Below are positions 48,133 through 59,700 of a DNA stretch of 60,000 bases, piece by piece. The translations under genes were made by a program, and so were the position numbers. Origin of the DNA: Owenia fusiformis (lineage: Eukaryota; Annelida; Polychaeta; Sabellida; Oweniidae); the NCBI GenBank assembly GCA_903813345.2, contig CAIIXF020000008.1, positions 32,824,867 through 32,884,866 of the forward strand, written 5' to 3'. Each line of letters starts with the position of its first letter. The first letter of the stretch is position 1. The notes below the pieces were generated by a model, which was not told the origin of the DNA, did not search any database, and saw only the letters and a list, made by a program, of their open reading frames with translations.

Positions 48133-48924
48133 AAGGGACCCATGGATGGGACCCTGGAAGCACTGAGTGTCAGACAATTACCTAGCAGCATTGCCTCCCC
48201 ATTCTCTAGCAATGCCATGGGTAAATGTTACTCGAGTCTCTAGCTTACAGCTATTATGTAACTTCATTGATTTTGTATGTACTCGTAAAAATTGCTACAC
48301 GCACCTAGAAATCATTTTTGATAAATTTCAGAAATTTTTTTAGGAATATTAATTATATTTAGGATGAAGCGTTGCTTGTCTGGATTTAGATATTTCAAAA
48401 TTTCTTTGCGGAGTTTGACACATGGTGAAATTTTCTCGCTGTAGCTAAAAAATGGCTTCCGGTTCCGGACGTGAATAAATGGAGGAAACTTTGAAATTAT
48501 TCTCGCTTAAAGAAATCAAATATAACAATAGATTCAGACGGAGATGTGTGCTGATGTTTCTCAAGTCTATACATGGAGGTATATTTCATATTATTATGCC
48601 GTATTTACTGTGCGTGTGACACAATGATTTACAATACCAAGGCAGCTTAATCTTTCTACTCAAAGCCGGAATGTAGAGAAGGCTTTGGACCGAAGTAAGG
48701 TAAATGAAGTCAATTGTTTGAGGTGGCATTCCCGGGGTGGCATTAAGAAGAAGAAGAAAAAAACAATTGGATATAAAATAAAACAAACAAACATGTCAAC
48801 CAACCAGTCAGATATTGATAAAATATGAGCGATAGTAAATCTTATCATTTATGTAAAAAATTACTAGCAAATCCCAATATATGACATAATTGATGCATTA
48901 CTAGCCAAGGTTATGAGATTAAGC

Positions 48925-49380
48925 TTACCACTGCCCTCGGTGTTTGAACATGATCGTGAAAAAACAAAAAAATCAACCGGAAATGGACAATCAAGAGGAA
49001 AATCTGAGAACTCTGGCTTGTTTTAGAGAATTCAAAAGTATCAGATACTTACTGAAGTACACAGAATTAAATATAGTGACAGATTGCTTCAGAAAAGTGA
49101 GACAACGATGAAGGGTAAGGTAAATTTGTGACCAAAATAGTATATTTGGAAAATTTTCATTTTCAAAAATGGCGGTCCTGCATTTGAAACGTCTTCTCTG
49201 GTTTGTCAATTTACAATCTCTAAGCCAATCAAAATCGATGTTACAATTCAGGCTAATTGACGCATGCGCAGTTTAAAAAAGAACAAATTCTCAAAATGGA
49301 TGAAAATTGAAAAATTTCGAATATATTTTTGATTTATTATATGTTGCATTAAGCTATCTTCTTTATTTTATGTTATGAGA
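48925..49380. promoter_or_regulatory. Likely divergent promoter of VRK1 (-) and the PPP1R37-like gene (+)
   Basis: Between head-to-head genes. It contains an ETS-type ACCGGAAAT (near 48976), YY1-type AAAATGGCGG (near 49166), CCAAT at about 49225 and an NRF1-type GACGCATGCGCAG at 49259-49271. Minus-strand donor-like sites GTAAGC (near 48927) and GTAAGTAT (near 49050) could end VRK1 5' UTR exons; a matching acceptor lies near 47000. Positions are seen; the promoter role is inference. Confidence 0.5.
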
Positions 49381-49382
49381 CA

Positions 49383-49599
49383 ATGTCTAGAAGCGATGTA
49401 GATGTTGGTATCCCAGCGTTGGAGCTGGAGAACATTGTAACTTCGCAATCGGAGTCTGAAATTCAGGCAGCTGGTGAAAGACAACCAGGAAATGACACAA
49501 ATTCAAAGACAAATGGGAAAGTTAGGAGAAGTGTTACATTTCCCACAGATGACCTTATCGTTGCAAGCTACATGGAACCACCAAATCCCTGGATAAGTG
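49383..49599 (+). CDS. PPP1R37: First coding exon of a PPP1R37-like (LRRC68) protein phosphatase 1 regulator
   Basis: ATG at 49383 opens 72 codons rich in Ser, Glu and Asn, then GKVRRSVTFPTDDLIVASYMEPPNPW before a donor (GTGAGA) at 49600. The block RRSVTFPTDD...EPPNPW resembles the start of human PPP1R37 (RVTFPSDEDIVS...EPKDPW). RSVTF fits the RVxF motif that docks on PP1. The leucine-rich repeat exons that should follow were not found before 60000, so the gene must continue beyond the window or across large introns. Beyond the donor the frame runs on to 49745 as probable intron. The identification rests on one short exon, supported by linkage to CLPTM1. Confidence 0.65.
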
Positions 49600-50060
49600 G
49601 TGAGAGCAATAGTTTCTGTTTTGTAAAGTGCACTGGCCCAGGAACGTGTATAATTATGAGTCCAATATCTAGGACAGTGCTGTTAGACAGCCTCCGATCT
49701 GACAAACTTTTTTATTGCACTAATAGTCTATGTCTATGTCAATAATCTGCAAAAGGCTAATAAGCCCATATAAAGCAGATATATAATTTAACAGTGATAG
49801 AATTTTAATAGAATATAATTTAAAATCTTTAATTTAAAAGTAAAAATAGATCTATGGTTTACAACTCATTTTAAAATTGAAAGGTACCTTCCTGGTTGGC
49901 CCCTGTACCCCCTAGGAAGTCCCTTTATGTTGAAATACCCTGGGGAGACTGTCAGGCTACCGCGTTGACATCACCCCTCTTTACCAGTAGTGCAGGCTTG
50001 TTGCTGTGCACTGGGGACCCTTTACATTAAAACATAGATCTATATTAAAAACACTCCTAT

Positions 50061-52226
50061 TTAATTGCAGTTATTGACATAGGCATAGTATGATGATTTA
50101 AAACTACTTAGACTGTCACAGTCTAAGATGTCACCAGGTAGAGTGTTCCATTTAGCTATTGTCCTAGGGAAATAGCTAAATTTGTATGCATCCGTTCTAG
50201 TTGATGGTTGTATGAACTTAGAAGGATGATAGAACCTAGTGTTGGTATTGATCTGTTGGCGGAAGTATGGAGGCACGTCGATGGCTGCTAGGTTCTGCTT
50301 TCCTTTGTAGAAAAGGAAAACTCTAGCAGCCTCTCGACGCTCCTTCAGTGGCTCCCACTGTAGGTCTTGAAGAGCTTTGGTGACGCAGCCTGGTTCCCTT
50401 GAGTGACATTTGGTTACAAACCTGGCTGCTCTTCTCTGTACCTGTTCCAACATATCAATATCTTTTTGTCAGTATGGATCCCATGCCGAGCTGGCATACT
50501 CTAAATTAGGCCGGACTAGTGACTTATACGCCTGAGCCTTCACTTTTTCAGGGCATTGATGGAGGTTGCGCCTGAGAAATCCAAGCACCTTATTGGCTTT
50601 GGATACAATAGTTTGAATATGTGTAGTCCAGCGTAAGTTATTTGTGATGTCAATTCCTAGGTATGGGATGTGTGTTACCGACTTAAGGTTTTCCCCTAGC
50701 ATGGTGTAATTGTGAATGATAGGGGATTTACCTTTGTGAATATTTAGCACATATAGCATTTTGATGGGTGGAATTTCATTTGCCATATTGATGCCCAGGA
50801 GACCAGTTTATCAAGATTCTCCTGTAGTGTTAATGCATCTTGCTTGCTTTCGACTGTCATGAATAAGAGGCTGTCGTCAGGAAAAAGCTTAAGACTGGCT
50901 GAGGATGATAGGTTATTGCCCATATCATTGATATAAACAAGGAAACAGAGTGGTCCAAGAACTGTTCCTTGAGGAACTCCTGATTTTACTGGAGTTTTTG
51001 AACTTGATTCACCATCGAGCACTACCTGTTGTGATCTTCCCACAAGCCAGGATCTGAACCAGTTCAAGCTATTATTGCGAATTCCATAATAGTCGAGTTT
51101 GAGCAAGAGGCGTTCATGAGCCACCGTGTCAAACGCTTTGGAGAAGTCTAATACCAACATGTCTGTTTGTTTATTGTTGTCGAGGGCCCGGGCTATATTC
51201 TCTATTGTATTGACAAGTTGTGTTTCACATGAGTGCTTTAACCTGAATCCATGTTGGAATTTTACTAGAATTTCATAGAGGTCAAAGTGGGCCATAACAT
51301 GATGGAATATAATATGTTCCATTATTTTACATGGAACTGACGTCAGAGATACAGGCCTGTAATTCACAGCCTCATCTCTTCGTCCCTTTTTGTAGATAGC
51401 AGTAACATTGGCATGTTTCCAGTCCATAGGCACTAAGCCTTCATCGATAGACTGTTGAAAAATTATTTGGAGGAATGGTGATATGCTGTCACTGCATTCC
51501 TTCAGGACCCTAGTCGGAATAAGATCGGGTCCAGTGGCTTTTGATGGATTTAGGCCAGTTAGCAATTTGTGAATTCCTTTTGTCGAAATTTTGATATTTG
51601 GCATTTCAGGAATTTGACTAGGTACCATTGTCGGTAGAGTGGCATCCTCATCTGTGAATACAGAATTGTATTGGTCATTGAGGATGTTTGCTTTCTGGGC
51701 GGCGTCTGTTATTTCGTCGCCATCTTTGTTACGCAGCACGCTGATACCTGATGCATCTTTGCGTTTAGACTTTATGTAGCTCCAGAAGCGTTTGGTAATG
51801 CCTTTGTGCTGAACATTCTCATTTATGATTTCGCTTTCATCAATGTCAAGCAGATCGTTGATGTAGCGCTGATGTTCTTTACGAATTTCACTATGGATTA
51901 ATTTCCGTAGTGATTTGTATTTATGCCAATGATGAGGTTCATTTGAACGTTTGGCAACATTATATCGTCTTTGTTTCTGTCGGATCATTCTCAGTACTGG
52001 TGGTAATCCAGGGTACTTTGAATTTCCCACTTAGAGTTTTACTTGGAATGTGCTCATTGATTGACGATATTAATGTAGATTTGAAGGAGGACCAGTTGTC
52101 TTCAACTGATCTACTTTCATAGTTCTCTTTGAATTCGCTGAACTTAGATCGTAGAGTCTCTTTAAGTCCAGTCCATTCTGCCCGCTTGTATATGTGGACC
52201 TTACGAGGCTTCTTTTTCTGAATTTT
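50061..52226 (-). pseudogene. CR1-like retrotransposon copy B: 5'-truncated, dead reverse transcriptase
   Basis: Nearly identical to the open copy at 58042-60000 but on the other strand. It begins abruptly in the linker between endonuclease and RT (near AAAATTCAG, 52226) and continues past the sequence available for the other copy to a stop at 50061 (C-terminus ...YVNNCN). Breaks relative to the other copy: a 2-base loss near 51995 (ACCACCAG-TACTG), a 2-base gain near 50762, and a CGA-to-TGA stop near 50470. The catalytic FADD is FPDD. The 5' truncation is typical of target-primed integration. It lies in the presumed first intron of the PPP1R37-like gene. Confidence 0.9.
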
Positions 52227-53945
52227 ATAGTATGTGTTCCTGGAAAAGAAAGTAAGATCTATCTTATCTCAAGATCATTTTGCACCACTTTACTTTAGTG
52301 AACAGTTGATATCTACAAAAGATACTTGACATAGGGTGGTGACATGATTTTTTCAAGTACAATATATCCACTAGTTAGAGTGCTAGTTGTGTAGGCCTTG
52401 GCCGTAGGATCAAAATGAGCCCAACATCATCAAAATTGGTCAAGGGGTTCCAAAGTTACACCATTTTAAAGATCCGAAAGTCGCGATTTTTATTGTCAAA
52501 TTATGAATAAATTATGTTAATGAGCTCATTTGCATATTTAACCAGCTCATAAAAAATTAATTAAAATGAAAAGGGAAAATAATTCCTATACACAAGGGAG
52601 ACAAAAAAAAGTTGTACATGGAAAATGATGAATGGTATAACAGAAAATAAATAAATTGGAAATATATTTCCTTAAAAGTGGCCATCAGAGCTAAATTTCC
52701 TCAAAATTTGTCGTAAATTTTGGTGAAAATTAAGATTTTATTGTCCTATAGCCACTTTTTGTGACACATTTCCCAAAAAATTAAGCAGATTTATGGTTTC
52801 AAATCATGTTACACCAGTTAACATAGTTTTTCTTAATATGTACAACCCATATAAGGCCTCTCTTATAGGTCTCGAAAGTAAAAAACTTAGACAAAATGCT
52901 GGTTTCGGTACAAAATAGGCCCAAAATTGGCAAAAAAGTGCCTTTATAATGCCTAACCCAAAGATAAAGATACATTTTAATCCACAATTAGGTACAAATT
53001 ACGAGCAGAATTTATTTTATCCATATAACTTTTTTTTCTTGGTATGTTTGTCTACCTTTTAGATCATTTGTGGGTGTATTGCTTTCATGAAAGAAATGCA
53101 AAATGGGCATACAGAGTCCATTTTGAGAAAAATCAGGGTGATAATTTGCACCGATCGACCTCTTTATGAGAGAAAATCTCAAAAAGTTTGTGTCATAAAC
53201 ATCTTAAGACTCAATATTTGTACACATAAAATTAGTGCAAGCACAATTTACTGGTATCAAGTGATGTGGCTTTCATAATCTCACTTTATAACTCCTCAAA
53301 CATAGCTAGTAGCACATAAGAGACCTCAGTTTTCAGCATTTTGGGGTAGGGGAAAAATCGTAAATCTTAAATACCAATAACTTTGTCAAAACTTTGTCAA
53401 TTTAAATAATTTTTTTTTTGTTTTGTTCAGAAAAGAAAATGCCATGTTATGAATTATAGCATATGAAGCAAAACTGGATGGAATCAACCATAAAATTTAG
53501 ATATCTCTATTAAAGTATTATTATTTCCTGATTTCATAGTAATACAGTAATAATTCCATAATGTAAATTGTGTGTTCCAATTCTAGTCATTACTTGTCCC
53601 TTGAATTAAGTGTCTCTGATAGTTCCGGGTTCAGATTCTTAATTCCGATTCTTTATTCTTTATTCATGACTACTGCCTCTTGAATCATATCTGAAATTAT
53701 AGATAAAAATACATGTACTTATAGAACATATTAATTATTAAAGTGATATACAATTTAATTAATGCAAAATGGAACATGGAGCTTCCTATGCTAGAACTGT
53801 TATTTTTTCACACTACATATTTTTTCTTTTTTATTCATTTTTCATTAAAATGTGATACAATTCATTTGAGCGAGACAAGGTTAACTAGAAAATATTGAAT
53901 CAATAATTGTTTTCAAGTGCATGTACAATAAATCATGTAATCTTA
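52227..53945. other. No gene recognised
   Basis: AT-rich sequence with short open frames only. ATGTTAATGAGCTCATTTGC at about 52515 is followed by ATATTTAACC, the kind of word found in dispersed repeats, but no borders could be set. It lies within the presumed first intron of the PPP1R37-like gene. Confidence 0.4.
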
Positions 53946-54395
53946 ATACAGTAGAGTAAAACATGTGTAAGTGAAACACCTCTTTAAGTGGAACCCCTCT
54001 CAAGTAGAACACTTATTACATGTACTAAATAACTAACAAGGTGTTCCAACTAGACAGGTTTTACTATATGGGCATGTGAGTCTTAATTATTACTTACACT
54101 TGGTTTTCAGAATAAAATATTTTAGAACATGTAGAATGATAATGAATCATTTTGGCATTGAAATCCTGATTTTATTATTTCCTGTTGTATAAAATGTTTC
54201 AGATAAAAACTACAACAACTGGGAAATTGTTCATTTCAAATCCAATGTTTGAGCTTTAATAGAAATAATTCTAATGGGCATTTGGCAATCTTACAAAGTC
54301 AGTTATTCTTTGAATGAGAGAAAATTGGAGATACACAATAAGTCAATTAAGTACCAATTAATGTTTTCTTAATGTTCATTTTATTTTCTTAAAAA

Positions 54396-54670
54396 TTAAC
54401 AACAAATAAATCCATTCAACTGTAGAGAATCCCTTGGAGTATACATTAAAAGGTGCTCTACACAATGAAAATGAAAAACTTTATAACACCGCCTGCACAA
54501 AATATAGCTAGTGTCATCGAAACGAAAGAACAAGAAATTGAAAAGATTAAAACTGGTCCCTAATGATTCACAATGTCTTATATTGCTGACGTCACAAGCT
54601 CTACAACTCCAAGTTTCGTAAAATCTCTGCATAGCTTCATCATCCATTTCATCTATTTCTTCCATCATGC
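54396..54670 (-). CDS. Cys/His-rich small protein exon, PHD-like pattern, unrecognised
   Basis: Ninety open codons from ATG at 54668 to a TGA or TAA-type stop at 54396. An acidic start (MMEEIDEMDDEAMQRFYETW) leads into CRAC, then LCRRCYKVFHFHCVEH, and ends GFICC. The order Cys2-Cys2-His-Cys-CysCys resembles a C4HC3 PHD finger, but the last pair is adjacent and the first loop is long. An AATAAA lies about 15 bp past the stop on the minus strand. A possible upstream exon at about 55004-55062 (minus: GKAIVEHCHTQLNFLVLFIR, donor GTAAGA) would join in frame before MMEE. No family is claimed. Confidence 0.45.
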
Positions 54671-54826
54671 TTTAATATGTAATGAGCTTTTAAGGTAAAT
54701 TAGGAGTAATAACATGATTTTCTAGATTCAAACATATTGCCATCTATTGACCTTTCCACAAACATTTACAATGAGAATGACCATAGGTGTTTACACAATC
54801 ACAAGTAGCCCATTTAGCATGTTCAG

Positions 54827-55284
54827 AAAGCTCAGAATATTAAATATAATGTAAACTTGCAAGAATCATTCAGTTAAAGAGAATTGACATGAAAACAAGT
54901 CGTACAATTTATATCAAGTTGTCTAGAATACAGTCAGTGTATACAGGACTATGGTAGTGTATACAGGACTATGGATAAATATGAAGGTGTTTCTTACCGT
55001 ATAAACAGTACTAAGAAGTTCAGCTGTGTATGGCAATGTTCAACAATGGCCTTGCCCTACAAAAGGAAAACTTGCATATGTTAATTTCAGTTGAATCAGG
55101 TTATGACTGAGACAGTGTAAGAAAGCTCAGAATATTAAATATAATGTAAACTTGCAAGAATCATTCAGTATAAACAATACTAAGAAGTTCAGCTGTGTAT
55201 GGCAATGTTCAACAATGGCCTTGCCCTACAAAAGGAAAACTTGCATATGTTAATTTCAGTCGAATCAGGTTATGACTGAGTTGT
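54827..55284. repeat. Direct duplication with a candidate exon in both copies
   Basis: GAAAGCTCAGAATATTAAAT...CATTCAGT occurs at about 54827 and 55118. AAGAAGTTCAGCTGTGTATG...CAGGTTATGACTGAG occurs at about 55014-55111 and 55183-55280. The second copy lacks about 120 bp from the middle, including the minus-strand donor of the candidate exon. A 22-bp word (GTGTATACAGGACTATGG) is also doubled near 54940-54975. Confidence 0.8.
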
Positions 55285-55563
55285 AAGACCAGAGTGAAAA
55301 CAGTAACATTACATGTATACATGTACCTACTAGTAATTCATTTCATGCTACTAGAAAATTTACAAACCTTTATGTAGTTTGATGTTATTGTAGATCTTGT
55401 TTACTTGTATAATGCTTATGTCTCACAGTCTGATTGTCTGTATTTCTATAAAGTAAGAGGGGAAAATGTATTCTACGCATGTATTTTTTATGGATTACTT
55501 CTTACACTGTGACAAGGCAGGCTATTATAAGACAAATAATCTGGGTACAATCCGAAATAATTG

Positions 55564-55725
55564 CATGGGCGTAGCGCTATTTTAATGAGTAGTACGCCAA
55601 CTCGGAAACATAAGTTCAGGGAGCTCCGGGGGTTCTCCCCCAGGAATATGTGGGAATTTGGTTGTATTTTGGAGCATATTTGCAATCGTCTGGTATGCTT
55701 GTGCGTACCAGGTGCTACGCCAATG
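55564..55725. repeat. MITE relic with CATTGGCGTAGC-type ends
   Basis: Starts CATGGGCGTAGC and ends GCTACGCCAATG. The middle has GAGCTCCGGGGGTTCTCCCCC, a word set common to short hAT-like repeats of marine invertebrates. Confidence 0.5.
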
Positions 55726-56224
55726 AATTGGTGAGATTCTTTTGTTTTATAAGAGCTTGGTGCAAGACTACATGTAATACAGTGTGAGTGTACAATGTAT
55801 GTATAGACTCTAGAGTAGATCTACATGTACATGTAGGCTATGTTTGAGAAACAATAGATTCTAAAAGCTGAGTGATGTAAATGAAATGTGATTAGAAGAA
55901 GTCGATCATGAACTGTGAGTACATGCTGCTGCAGGCATGACTTCAAAATCACGCAAAAGCAAGTGACATTTCACCTTTTCCTGGGCCTCAGATACAACTT
56001 GTAAGCCAATTTTCAAATTGAATTCCAAAATATAACTTGTGAAATTGAACCTCAATTATCTGTTTATGAACTTTGTTTATGGCATTAGCGTTGCAAATTG
56101 TCTAATACTTTCATCTAGAACATTTCATGATTATTATAAACCTAAATCTTATTCATACTTTATTAAAATACTTACAATTGTATCCAAAAAACATCGGAGG
56201 AATAATTTTGCTTTAGTTATGATT

Positions 56225-56530
56225 CAAAATGGCTTTTGGGAAACCCCTCTAGCTGATCACGTCACGTGATTGGATTCTCCGCATTCCAGTATTCTAATTG
56301 GTTGGTTCATGGTGTGACGTCAACCAGGTCATTTGAGGTCAGATTATACATAAAAAATGGCTTGAACATAAAAATGTGTGCTGTGTTTAGGTTCCATTCC
56401 GCACCACCAAATAGGTAGGACTCAATAAACCACTGCAATATTTGATTAGAAGACATTATTGGCTACATCAGAGTCTTTCCGTTTTTTAAAAGGACTTTGA
56501 AGTGCGCATGCGTCATTAATGGCGGATGTT
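56225..56530. promoter_or_regulatory. Dense promoter-like motif cluster
   Basis: In 300 bp: TCACGTGA (56262-56269), two ATTGG inverted CCAAT boxes (about 56268 and 56297), a full CRE TGACGTCA (56315-56322), an NRF1-type TGCGCATGCGTCA (near 56502) and YY1-type AATGGCGG (near 56518). It could drive the minus-strand Cys/His-rich gene, a plus-strand transcript, or the CR1-like element that opens at 56794. The sites are seen; the target is not known. Confidence 0.5.
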
Positions 56531-56793
56531 TTCTTCTCTCTTACGAAAATTAAATCATAATTACATCGATTACCTGCGCAATTCTAATTTATTCTCGATA
56601 AAACCTCCAGATTTTAATAACTTACATACTTACTTCTAATAATCAACGACATTTAAATTATAGCAGGACCCCCTTTTGGGGATAAATCAGTTTTAATTTT
56701 CGTATTTTTCAAACTTCGGTTTTCGCGGTATTTTTCATATTTTTGCGCGAATTTTCTTATTTTCAGCTAACGGGTTTTACCTACCTCTTCGTC

Positions 56794-59700
56794 ATGGGTT
56801 TCCAAGGATATGGATTGCTCCTTCTCTGCTTTGTTTTCGCAGTCCAGTCATTTTTCTGTGATCATGGAAACCACTTACCTTCAACAGAGTCATACACACA
56901 GTTGATGCAACTGCGACGTTTCCATAAGATTGTTGGCTCTCGTGGAATCCTTCACAAGAAATCTTCCACACCACTGCTCTTCCTATGTCTTATTCTTAGT
57001 GGTGACATCCACCCAAACCCAGGTCCTGTTAAATTTCCCTGCGGTATGTGCCACAAAGCAGTTGCCAAGAATCATCGCGCCCTTGAATGCGATGAATGCG
57101 GCACATGGGTACACATCAAATGTGGCAATGTTTCCCCTGCTGAGTACAATGTTTTTCTTGACGCGGGCAGTTTCACCTGGATCTGTCCTGGATGTGCCCT
57201 ACCTAATTTTTCCAACAGCTTCTTCAATGACTCCACTCTTTCTCATTCCTCGGTAACAAACTCCTTCAGCGCTCTCTCTGATCTTGACAATTCGTCATCA
57301 TCATCTGATTCTACCGAATCAGAACCACCGAGGCCGACTGCACGAAAGAGGCGAAACCAGGTTCGCCTCATGTCTATCAACTTCCGCAGTCTAATTAGTC
57401 ATGAGAAGCAACTACACCTTCAACAACTAATTGAAACTCACAAGCCAGATGTCATCATAGGCTGTGAGACTCACCTGGACAACACCATCGACAGCAAATG
57501 GATATTCGGTCAAGACTACCTTAGCCCACCTCCATACAGGAAAGACCGAAAGAAAGGTGCTGGCGGTGTCCTTATCGCAGTCAAAAGTGACTTCATATCA
57601 GTCGAATATGAAGCGACAGCTGATTGCGAAATCATATGGTCCAAAGCATCTCTATCAAATGGGGACATACTGTTTGGATCCTTCTATCGTCAACCAAACA
57701 ACGATACTGGTGCTTTGGACTCGCTCCAAACATCCCTCGATAAACTTTATGCTAATGGTAATACACATATGAAAAACATCTTCCTATGTGGTGACTTCAA
57801 CTTACCAGACATCGATTGGGAGAATGGAACTATAAGGCCTAATTCTCAATATTCTAATGATCTTAACGAGAAGATGATTACAATAACTGATGATCATGGC
57901 CTAACCCAACTAGTCAAGGAACCAACTAGACAAAATAACATCCTTGACTTAGTATTCACTACATGCCCAAACCTCGCAGAAAGAATCTCGGTGGTTCCGG
58001 GCATGAGTGATCACGAGGCAGTCCTATGTGATATAAACCTAAAAATGAAAATTCAGAAAAAGAAGCCTCGTAAGGTCCACATATACAAGCGGGCAGAATG
58101 GACTGGACTTAAAGAGACTCTACGATCTAAGTTCAGCGAATTCAAAGAGAACTCTGAAAGTAAATCAGTTGAAGACAACTGGTCCTCCTTCAAATCTACA
58201 TTAATATCGTCAATCAATGAGCATATTCCAAGTAAAACTCTAAGTGGGAAATTCAAAGTACCCTGGATTACCACCAGGATACTGAGAATGATCCGACAGA
58301 AACAAAGACGATATAATGTTGCCAAACGTTCAAATGAACCTCATCATTGGCATAAATACAAATCACTACGGAAATTAATCCATAGTGAAATTCGTAAAGA
58401 ACATCAGCGCTACATCAACGATCTGCTTGACATTGATGAAAGCGAAATCATAAATGAGAATGTTCAGCACAAAGGCATTACCAAACGCTTCTGGAGCTAC
58501 ATAAAGTCTAAACGCAAAGATGCATCAGGTATCAGCGTGCTGCGTAATAAAGATGGCGACGAAATAACAGACGCCGCCCAGAAAGCAAACATCCTCAATG
58601 ACCAATACAATTCTGTATTCACAGATGAGGATGCCACTCTTCCGACAATGGTACCTAGTCAAATTCCTGAAATGCCAATTATCAAAATTTCGACAAAAGG
58701 AATTCACAAATTGCTAACTGGCCTAAATCCATCAAAAGCCACTGGACCCGATCTTATTCCGACTAGGGTCCTGAAGGAATGCAGTGACAGCATATCACCA
58801 TTCCTTCAAATAATTTTTCAACAGTCTATCGATGAAGGCTTAGTGCCTATGGACTGGAAACATGCCAATGTTACTGCTATCTACAAAAAGGGACGAAGAG
58901 ATGAGGCTGTAAATTACAGGCCTGTATCTCTGACGTCAGTTCCATGTAAAATAATGGAACATATTATATTCCATCATGTTATGGCCCACTTTGACCTCTA
59001 TGAAATTCTAGTAAAATTCCAACATGGATTCAGGTCAAAGCACTCATGTGAAACACAACTTGTCAATACAATAGAGAATATAGCTCGGGCCCTCGACAAC
59101 AATAAACAAACAGACATGTTGGTATTAGACTTTTCCAAAGCGTTTGACACGGTGGCTCACGAACGCCTCTTGCTCAAACTCGACTATTATGGAATTCGCA
59201 ATAATAACTTGAACTGGTTCAGATCCTGGCTTGTGGGAAGATCACAACAGGTAGTGCTCGATGGTGAATCAAGTTCAAAAACTCCAGTAAAATCAGGAGT
59301 TCCTCAAGGAACAGTTCTTGGACCACTCTGTTTCCTTGTTTATATCAATGATATGGGCAATAACCTATCATCCTCAGCCAGCCTTAAGCTTTTTGCCGAC
59401 GACAGCCTTTTATTCATGACAGTCGAAAGCAAGCAAGATGCATTAACACTACAGGAGAATCTTGATAAACTGGTCTCCTGGGCTTCAACATGGCAAATGA
59501 AATTCCATCCATCAAAATGCTATGTGCTAAATATTCACAAAGGTAAATCCCCTATCATGCACAATTACACCATGCTAGGGGAAAACCTTAAGTCGGTAAC
59601 ACACATCCCATACCTAGGAATTGACATCACAAATAACTTACGCTGGACTACACATATTCAAACTATTGTATCCAAAGCCAATAAGGTGCTTGGATTTCTC

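Noticed and set aside
56930-57256. 108-codon plus-strand frame overlapping the retrotransposon start
   Set aside because: The correct frame, containing the PHD finger, runs from 56794 and is open to 60000; this one is out of frame.
58053-58325. Antisense frame also seen at 51910-52122
   Set aside because: Shadow of the retrotransposon linker region in the two inverted copies.
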